Shown here piece after piece: positions 39,579-45,240 of a DNA stretch of 45,240 nucleotides. The stretch is from Bacillota bacterium (GTDB lineage Bacteria > Bacillota > Clostridia > Lachnospirales > Lachnospiraceae): positions 1-45,240 of the forward strand of contig JAEZFK010000059.1 of assembly GCA_023437715.1 (NCBI GenBank), given 5' to 3'. A model generated the notes under the pieces. It did no database searches, had not been told where the DNA came from, and saw only the letters and a program-made list of their open reading frames with translations. Within the stretch, counting starts at the first letter, position 1. Every line of letters begins with the position of its first letter. A program made the translations under genes and the position numbers.

Positions 39579-40538
39579 ATGCGCGTTGTTTTTATGGGAA
39601 CACCTGATTTTTCCGTGCCTGCCCTTGAGGCTCTGGTAGAAGCAGGGCATGACGTTGCGGCAGTGGTTACCCAGCCGGACAAGCCGAAAGGCAGGGGAAA
39701 AGAGGTCCAGATGCCGCCGGTAAAGATAAAAGCCCTGGAATACCATATTCCTGTGTACCAGCCGGTAAAGGCAAGAGATCCGGAGTTTGTCAGGCTTCTT
39801 TCGGATCTGGCTCCGGAGGTCATCGTGGTAGTGGCTTTCGGACAGCTTCTGCCAAAGACCATCCTGGATATTCCGCCCTACGGCTGCGTGAATATCCACG
39901 CTTCTCTGCTTCCCAAATACCGGGGGGCTTCCCCTATACAGTACGCAGTCATCAACGGGGAAAAGGAGAGCGGCATTACCACCCAGATGATGGCGGAAGC
40001 CCTGGATACCGGAGATATGCTGGATCAGGAAGCAATTGCCCTGGATGAAAAGGAAACAGGAGGCAGCCTTCATGAAAAGCTCAGTGCCATCGGAGGCAAA
40101 CTCATTTTAAAAACTTTAAGAAAGCTGGAGGAAGGGTCCGCAGTCAGGACGCCCCAGGATGATTCAAAAAGCTGCTACGTAGGAATGATAAAAAAGTCCA
40201 TGGGAGATATTGACTGGTCCATGGATGCACTGTCCATTGAACGTCTGATCCGCGGCTTAAATCCGTGGCCCAGCGCCTATACCGTCTGGAACGGGAAGGT
40301 CATTAAGGTGTGGAACGCATCGGTAATCGATAAAGAATATACAGGCATCTGCGGTCAGGTGGTGGAGGCAGGCCAGGGCCGTCTTGTGGTTAAGACGGGA
40401 AAGGGAAGCCTGTCCATCGAAGAGCTGCAGCTGCAGGGAAAAAAGAGAATGGATACAGCTGCATTCCTGCGGGGATATGTGGTTGAAGAGGGAACTGTAT
40501 TGACACGTCTGGGGGACAGTGAAGAAAGGAGCGTCTGA
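39579..40538 (+). CDS. fmt: methionyl-tRNA formyltransferase
   Basis: A 319-residue enzyme that formylates the initiator Met-tRNA with 10-formyl-THF. Motifs are MGTPDFSVPALEAL near residue 6, TQPDKPKGRGK near 37, NIHASLLPKYRGASPI near 108 (catalytic Asn and His) and ALDTGDML near 144. The C-terminal OB-like domain contains the LNPWPSAYT loop near 227. A GGAGG inside def lies 13 bases ahead, so translation is probably coupled to def. Confidence 0.97.
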   Translation: MRVVFMGTPDFSVPALEALVEAGHDVAAVVTQPDKPKGRGKEVQMPPVKIKALEYHIPVYQPVKARDPEFVRLLSDLAPEVIVVVAFGQLLPKTILDIPPYGCVNIHASLLPKYRGASPIQYAVINGEKESGITTQMMAEALDTGDMLDQEAIALDEKETGGSLHEKLSAIGGKLILKTLRKLEEGSAVRTPQDDSKSCYVGMIKKSMGDIDWSMDALSIERLIRGLNPWPSAYTVWNGKVIKVWNASVIDKEYTGICGQVVEAGQGRLVVKTGKGSLSIEELQLQGKKRMDTAAFLRGYVVEEGTVLTRLGDSEERSV

Positions 40539-40540
40539 TT

Positions 40541-41257
40541 ATGTATTATGGCAGTATGCTGGGATATTATTTGGATCCCACCTGGATCCTGGTCATCATT
40601 GGTGCTGTTTTGTCCATGGTGGCTTCAGCAAGAGTGAGCAGCACGTTTAATAAGTATTCAAAGGTGAGAAGCATGTCCGGTATGACCGGAGCGGAGGCGG
40701 CAAAGCGCCTGTTAAATTCCCAGGGAATTTATGATGTACAGGTCAGAGCCGTCAGCGGGCAGCTGACGGACCACTACGATCCAAAATCCAAGACAGTAAA
40801 TTTATCGGATTCCGTTTACAGCTCAACCTCTGTGGCAGCCATCGGCGTAGCCGCCCATGAGTGCGGCCATGTCATGCAGGATAGTTCGGGATACGTTCCC
40901 TTAAAGGTCCGGGCAGCCATTGTCCCGGCGGCAAATATCGGTTCCCAGGCGGCCTTTCCTATTATTCTGCTGGGCGTTTTCATCGGCGGACTGGGCTCGC
41001 CTCTGGTAAATATCGGCCTCATTCTCTTTTCACTGGCGGTTATTTTCCAGCTGGTGACTTTGCCTGTGGAATTCAATGCTTCCAGAAGAGCTGTCACCCT
41101 TTTGGGACAGACGGGCATTCTGGGAGATCAGGAGCTGGGATATACGAGAAAGGTTTTAGGAGCTGCGGCTCTTACCTATGTGGCGGCTCTGGCAGCTACG
41201 GTACTCCAGCTTTTAAGGCTTGTAATCCTGTTTGGAGGAAGACGAAGCGATGACTAA
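40541..41257 (+). CDS. membrane zinc metallopeptidase (YugP-like)
   Basis: A 238-residue membrane protein with a short N-terminal span (about residues 10-28) and several C-terminal spans (about 130-155, 160-180, 205-232). The zinc motif is AAHECGHVMQD (HExxH-like HECGH) near residue 106. The SMSGMTGAEAAKRLL and YDPKSKTVNLSDSVY segments are typical of the YugP/DUF peptidase family. Its substrate is unknown. It lies between fmt and rsmB, as in related clostridia, and overlaps the rsmB start by 8 bases. Confidence 0.9.
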   Translation: MYYGSMLGYYLDPTWILVIIGAVLSMVASARVSSTFNKYSKVRSMSGMTGAEAAKRLLNSQGIYDVQVRAVSGQLTDHYDPKSKTVNLSDSVYSSTSVAAIGVAAHECGHVMQDSSGYVPLKVRAAIVPAANIGSQAAFPIILLGVFIGGLGSPLVNIGLILFSLAVIFQLVTLPVEFNASRRAVTLLGQTGILGDQELGYTRKVLGAAALTYVAALAATVLQLLRLVILFGGRRSDD

Positions 41258-42587
41258 AGAGACGGACAGCAGGGAAATCGTTCTGGATATCCTGCTGGAA
41301 ATTCTGGAGCGGGGCGGCTACAGCCATATAATCCTGCGCCAGGCCTTAAATAAATATCAGTACCTGGATAAATCGGAACGTGCCTTTATTTCCAGAATTA
41401 CAGACGGAACCATAGAGTATCTGCTTCAAATTGACTACGTCATTGATTCCTTTTCCAGTACAAAAACCCAAAAAATGAAACCGGTCATCCGCACAATTCT
41501 GCGGATGTCGGTTTATCAGCTTCTCTACATGGACCGGGTGCCGGATTCCGCAGTGTGCAACGAAGCGGTAAAGCTTGCAGTGAAACGGAAATTTGCCGGA
41601 TTGAAAGGCTTTGTCAACGGCGTACTCCGGAATATTTCCAGAAACAAGGAGGGCTTACAGTGGCCGGATGATTCTGTCCGCTATTCCATGCCCTCCTGGA
41701 TCGTTTCCATGTGGGAAGAGGCTTACGGAAAGGAGAAGGCCGGAATTATGATGGCCTCCTTTTTAAACAGCGCCAGAACCACGGTCCGCTGCAATTTTGC
41801 AAAGGCTTCCAAGGAAGAGATTCTGGAAAGCCTGAACATGCAGGGGGCAAAGGTGTCCGAATCCGGTATTTCGGAGGGCGTTCTCTATCTGGATCATTTT
41901 GACCATCTGGAAGGCTTGGAAGCTTTTCAAAAGGGATACATTCAGGTGCAGGATTTAAGTTCAGGCTTTGTGGGAGAGATTGCGGCTCCTCAGGAGGGAG
42001 ATTACGTCATCGACGTCTGCGGTGCTCCCGGAGGGAAGAGCATTCATATTGCCGATAAGCTTAAAGGGACAGGAATGGTGGAGGTCCGGGACTTAACCGA
42101 ACAGAAGATAAGTCTGATACAGGAAAATATTGAACGCTGCGGCTTTCAAAACATCCGGGCAAGGCTTTGGGACGCCCTGGTGCAGGACCCCTGTTCCGTC
42201 GGAAAAGCGGATATCGTCATTGCCGATCTGCCCTGCTCCGGCCTGGGAATCATCGGCCGGAAGCCGGATATAAAGTACAGGATAAAGCCGGAGGATTTAG
42301 ACACCCTGGCTGCCCTTCAGAGAAATATCCTTTCGGTGGTTCAGGCCTATGTGAAGCCGGGCGGAAAGCTGATTTTCAGCACCTGTACCATAAACAGGAA
42401 AGAAAACGAAGAGAATGCACGGTGGTTTCTTGAAAGTTTTCCCTTTGAGCCTGTAAATTTAGAGGGGAAATTGGGAGAAAAAATAGATTTGGATACATTA
42501 AATCAGGGATATTTGCAGCTCTTGCCGGGAATTCATCCTTGTGATGGATTTTTTATTGCGGCATTTCAAAAGAGGGATAAAGAATAG
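41250..42587 (+). CDS. rsmB: 16S rRNA (cytosine-5) methyltransferase RsmB
   Basis: A 445-residue methyltransferase with a NusB-like RNA-binding N-terminal domain (about residues 1-140) and a SAM-dependent catalytic domain. The SAM site is VCGAPGGKS near residue 255. The two cysteines of the mechanism are in DLPCSGLGIIGRKPD near 325 and FSTCTINRKENE near 376. The RNA target is likely C967 of 16S rRNA by family. The start is ATG at 41250, overlapping the metallopeptidase gene by 8 bases; GGAGGAAG precedes it. A TTG six codons upstream is less likely. Confidence 0.95.
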   Translation: MTKETDSREIVLDILLEILERGGYSHIILRQALNKYQYLDKSERAFISRITDGTIEYLLQIDYVIDSFSSTKTQKMKPVIRTILRMSVYQLLYMDRVPDSAVCNEAVKLAVKRKFAGLKGFVNGVLRNISRNKEGLQWPDDSVRYSMPSWIVSMWEEAYGKEKAGIMMASFLNSARTTVRCNFAKASKEEILESLNMQGAKVSESGISEGVLYLDHFDHLEGLEAFQKGYIQVQDLSSGFVGEIAAPQEGDYVIDVCGAPGGKSIHIADKLKGTGMVEVRDLTEQKISLIQENIERCGFQNIRARLWDALVQDPCSVGKADIVIADLPCSGLGIIGRKPDIKYRIKPEDLDTLAALQRNILSVVQAYVKPGGKLIFSTCTINRKENEENARWFLESFPFEPVNLEGKLGEKIDLDTLNQGYLQLLPGIHPCDGFFIAAFQKRDKE

Positions 42588-42605
42588 CGGAATAGGAAAC
42601 ATGGA

Positions 42606-43643
42606 ATGGAAAAAACAGATATAAAATCACTGAATCTGGAAGAACTGACATCCTATATGGTGTCCATAGGAGAAAAGCCTTTCCGCGCCAGACAGCTTTA
42701 TGAATGGATTCATCAGAAGCTGGCGGCTGATTTCAGTGAAATGACTAATCTTTCAAAAGCTTTGAAAGAGAAATTGCTGCAGTCGGCAGCGCTTACTTCC
42801 CTTACGGTGGTAGAGGAAAAGATTTCCAAAATAGATGGAACAAGAAAATACTTATTCGGCCTTTCCGACGGAAATGTCATCGAAAGCGTCCTGATGAAAT
42901 ATAAACATGGAAATTCTGTCTGCATTTCCTCCCAGGTGGGGTGCCGCATGGGCTGCCGGTTCTGCGCCTCCACCTTGGATGGCCTGGAGCGGAACCTAAG
43001 TCCATCCGAGATGCTGGACCAGATTTACCGGATCCAGAAGCTGACCGGAGAGCGGGTTTCCAATGTGGTTGTCATGGGTTCCGGGGAACCTATGGATAAT
43101 TACGACAATCTGATTCAGTTCATTCGTCTTCTCACAGATGAAAACGGGCTGAACATCAGCCAGCGGAACGTGACGGTATCCACCTGCGGCATTGTTCCGG
43201 GAATCTTAAAGCTGGCAGAGGAAAATTTACAGATCACCCTGGCTTTATCCCTTCACGCGCCAAACGATGAGGTGAGAAAGACCCTGATGCCGGTAGCCAA
43301 CCGTTATCCTTTAAAGGATGTGCTGGAGGCCTGCCGGACTTATTTTGAGAAAACCGGAAGACGGCTCACGTTCGAATACAGCCTGGTAAGCGGTGTCAAT
43401 GACAATCTAAAGGAAGCGGCGGCTCTTTCCGCCCTTTTAAAGAATCAGCATGGACACGTAAACTTAATTCCCGTAAACCCCATTAAGGAGAGGGATTACG
43501 TACAGTCCGACAGGCAGGCTATTGAAGCTTTTAAAAATCTTCTTGAAAAAAACGGAATTAATGTTACTATAAGAAGAGAAATGGGCCGTGATATTAACGG
43601 CGCATGCGGACAGCTGAGAAAGAGCTTTTTAAGTCAGGAGTAA
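42606..43643 (+). CDS. rlmN: 23S rRNA (adenine-2503-C2) methyltransferase RlmN
   Basis: A 345-residue radical-SAM methyltransferase. The 4Fe-4S motif is C-R-M-G-C-R-F-C near residue 117. GSGEPMDNYDN near 158 is the radical-SAM GGEP-like element. SLHAPNDEVR near 219 and the C-terminal NGACGQLR with the Cys of the mechanism near 336 complete it. It methylates A2503 of 23S rRNA and certain tRNAs. The last codons lie in a 14-base tandem repeat (AAGTCAGGAGTAA then AAGTCAGGAATAA). Confidence 0.96.
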   Translation: MEKTDIKSLNLEELTSYMVSIGEKPFRARQLYEWIHQKLAADFSEMTNLSKALKEKLLQSAALTSLTVVEEKISKIDGTRKYLFGLSDGNVIESVLMKYKHGNSVCISSQVGCRMGCRFCASTLDGLERNLSPSEMLDQIYRIQKLTGERVSNVVVMGSGEPMDNYDNLIQFIRLLTDENGLNISQRNVTVSTCGIVPGILKLAEENLQITLALSLHAPNDEVRKTLMPVANRYPLKDVLEACRTYFEKTGRRLTFEYSLVSGVNDNLKEAAALSALLKNQHGHVNLIPVNPIKERDYVQSDRQAIEAFKNLLEKNGINVTIRREMGRDINGACGQLRKSFLSQE

Positions 43644-43679
43644 AAAGTCAGGAATAAAGAGGGAAGTGAGAATAAAACG

Positions 43680-44423
43680 ATGATAGCTTGCGCTATGACG
43701 GATACGGGAAGGGTACGGTCTGCTAATCAGGATTACGTTTATGCTTCCACAGAGCCTGTGGGCGGACTGCCGAACCTTTTCCTGGTGGCGGACGGCATGG
43801 GCGGCCACCAGGCCGGAGATTACGCTTCCAGATACCTTGTGGAGCATCTGGTCTCCTATTTAGAAGAGGCTGAGGAGACGGAAACCATTCCTCTTCTCCG
43901 TGAGGGGATACAGAAGGTGAACACCATGCTGTATCAGGAATCCACAGAAAAACAGGAATTAAACGGCATGGGCACGACCCTGGTGGCGGCGGTAATAGAC
44001 GGAGCTGCCATATATGTGGCCAATGTGGGGGACAGCCGCCTGTATCTGGTGAGAAACAAGTTAAAACAGATCACAAAAGATCATTCCTACGTGGAAGAAC
44101 TGGTGTCCTTGGGCCAGCTGGAACGGGGAAGCCGGGATTACCGGGAGAAGAAGAATATTATAACGAGAGCGGTTGGTACAGAGGATAAGCTGGAGATTGA
44201 TTTTTTTGAAGTCAGCCTGGAACCGGGAGACTATGTGCTCATGTGTTCCGATGGACTCAGCAACATGCTGGAGGACGCTGAGATGGAAGAAATTATCTGC
44301 TCAGAACTGGAGCTGCCGGAAAAGGCAGAAAAATTAATTACAGTAGCCAATGACAATGGGGGGAAGGACAATATAGCTGTTGTTTTGATTGAACCCGAAA
44401 TTGGCAGGGAGGTAAGCTTATGA
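43680..44423 (+). CDS. prpC: PP2C-type Ser/Thr protein phosphatase
   Basis: A 247-residue manganese-dependent phosphatase. Motifs are TGRVRSANQDYVY near residue 9, VADGMGGHQAGDYAS near 36, NGMGTTLVAAVI near 98, ANVGDSRLYLVR near 114, CSDGLSNML near 188 and GGKDNIAVVLIE near 228. It removes phosphates added by the partner kinase PrkC and so tunes cell-wall and growth signalling. GAGGGAAG lies about 11 bases before the ATG. The stop overlaps the prkC start (ATGA), so the two are normally made together. Confidence 0.96.
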   Translation: MIACAMTDTGRVRSANQDYVYASTEPVGGLPNLFLVADGMGGHQAGDYASRYLVEHLVSYLEEAEETETIPLLREGIQKVNTMLYQESTEKQELNGMGTTLVAAVIDGAAIYVANVGDSRLYLVRNKLKQITKDHSYVEELVSLGQLERGSRDYREKKNIITRAVGTEDKLEIDFFEVSLEPGDYVLMCSDGLSNMLEDAEMEEIICSELELPEKAEKLITVANDNGGKDNIAVVLIEPEIGREVSL

Positions 44424-45240
44424 TCTTGAGACCGGGGACATTTTTACAGGACAGATATGAAATACTGGACCAGATTGGTTCCGGCGGGATGTCAGATGTG
44501 TATAAGGCCCTGTGCCATAAATTAAACCGCCCTGTAGCCATAAAAGTCTTAAAAGAAGAATTCAGTTCAGACAGCGGTTTTGTCAGCTAGTTTAAAATGG
44601 AGGCCCAGGCGGCTGCCCGCCTTTCCCATCCAAACATCGTAAACATCTATGATGTAGTAGATGAAGGGGATCTCCATTACATTGTCATGGAACTGATTGA
44701 AGGAATCACGTTAAAAAATTATATTAATAAAAAAGGCTGTCTTGATGTGAAAGAGGCCATTGGTGTTGCAATTTCCGTTGCACAGGGAATCGCAGCTGCT
44801 CATGAACAAGGGATCATACATCGGGATATCAAGCCCCAGAATATCATCATAGCCAGGGATGGAAAAGTGAAGGTGGCTGACTTCGGAATCGCGCGGGCTG
44901 CCTCTTCCCAGACCTTAAGTGCTACCGCAGTAGGCTCTGTCCATTACATATCTCCGGAACAGGCAAGAGGCGGTTACAGCGATGTAAGAAGCGATGTTTA
45001 TTCTCTGGGAATCACCATGTACGAAATGGTGGCAGGCAGAGTCCCGTTTCAGGGCGATAATACTGTGACGGTTGCCCTGGCCCATTTGGAAGACCCTATC
45101 ACACCGCCAAGTTATTATAATGAGAACATTCCGGTAGGGCTTGAAAATATAATTTTAAAATGTACCGAAAAGAAACCGGAGTACCGTTATGGCAGTATGC
45201 AAGAGGTCATATCCGATTTACGGAAGGCCCTTGTCAATCC
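44420..45240 (+). pseudogene. prkC: PrkC-type Ser/Thr kinase interrupted by an in-frame TAG; runs off the window
   Basis: From the ATG at 44420 the frame reads a kinase N-lobe: IGSGGMSDVYKA (residues 19-30) and VAIKVLKEEF with the ATP lysine at 42. Codon 57 (44588-44590) is TAG. The same frame then goes on without a break to the window end as clear kinase: FKMEAQAAARLSHPNIV, IIHRDIKPQN, VADFGIARA, GSVHYISPEQARGG and SDVYSLGITMYEM. No frameshift is needed, so this is a single-codon change; Lys (AAG) or Gln (CAG) would be one base away. The first product would be 56 residues. An ATG at 44597 could restart but lacks the ATP lysine. It could be a true mutation or a sequence error. The C-terminal PASTA part lies outside the window. 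Confidence 0.85.

Overview
The window reads as ordinary chromosomal DNA of a low-to-mid GC, spore-forming type Firmicute. It is most likely a clostridial Lachnospiraceae of the Lacrimispora / Clostridium saccharolyticum kind. This rests on strong GGAGG ribosome sites, TTGACA/TATAAT promoters, U-tailed terminators, the order ftsK-fhs-murE-murF-priA-def-fmt-rsmB-rlmN-prpC-prkC, a THF riboswitch on folT, a type-2 GalT and a TepA/FtsK pair. No tRNA, rRNA, insertion sequence, prophage or CRISPR array was seen. The assignment comes from reading the proteins, not from a database search.

Layout. 1-2230: a small membrane protein, a leftward lrgAB pair and a divergent PAP2 phosphatase. 2199-2989: promoter, THF riboswitch and folT, the substrate subunit of a folate ECF importer. 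3062-5530: operon of HAD phosphatase, Mrp/NBP35 ATPase and a RelQ-type (p)ppGpp synthetase. 5612-12578: a leftward two-component system facing a rightward operon of an SLH-domain exported protein, a double-length membrane-fusion adaptor, and a MacB-like ATPase and permease; the gap between them carries arrays of TTTCAG motifs spaced 11 bp apart. 12593-18988: M19 dipeptidase, a PhoP/PhoR-like system with its own TTTACA boxes, DegV, a Gx transporter and galT. 19174-22221: a lipoprotein, permease and ATPase ABC importer of the TrpXYZ-like class. 22329-24574: a four-SH3 NlpC/P60 cell-wall hydrolase and a THEP1-like NTPase. 24624-28433: a leftward citrate synthase and aconitase-family operon. 28580-45240: tepA, then one long rightward run from ftsK to prkC, cut by the window end.

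How the genes fit together. The right third combines chromosome segregation and repair (ftsK, priA), peptidoglycan precursor synthesis (murE, murF), formyl-methionine initiation (fhs makes 10-formyl-THF, fmt uses it, def removes the formyl group), rRNA methylation (rsmB, rlmN) and the PASTA-type Ser/Thr phosphatase and kinase switch (prpC, prkC). The left and middle parts are envelope sensing and transport.

The points most worth checking are: an in-frame TAG that splits prkC inside the kinase N-lobe; two separate arrays of 11-bp-phased direct repeats at OmpR-family regulator genes; a large dyad upstream of the citrate synthase promoter; a structured leader before degV; and the combination of an SLH protein with a duplicated adaptor and a MacB-like exporter under a divergent two-component system. 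I did not find a clearly unprecedented system. The SLH/adaptor/ABC/two-component module is the closest candidate.
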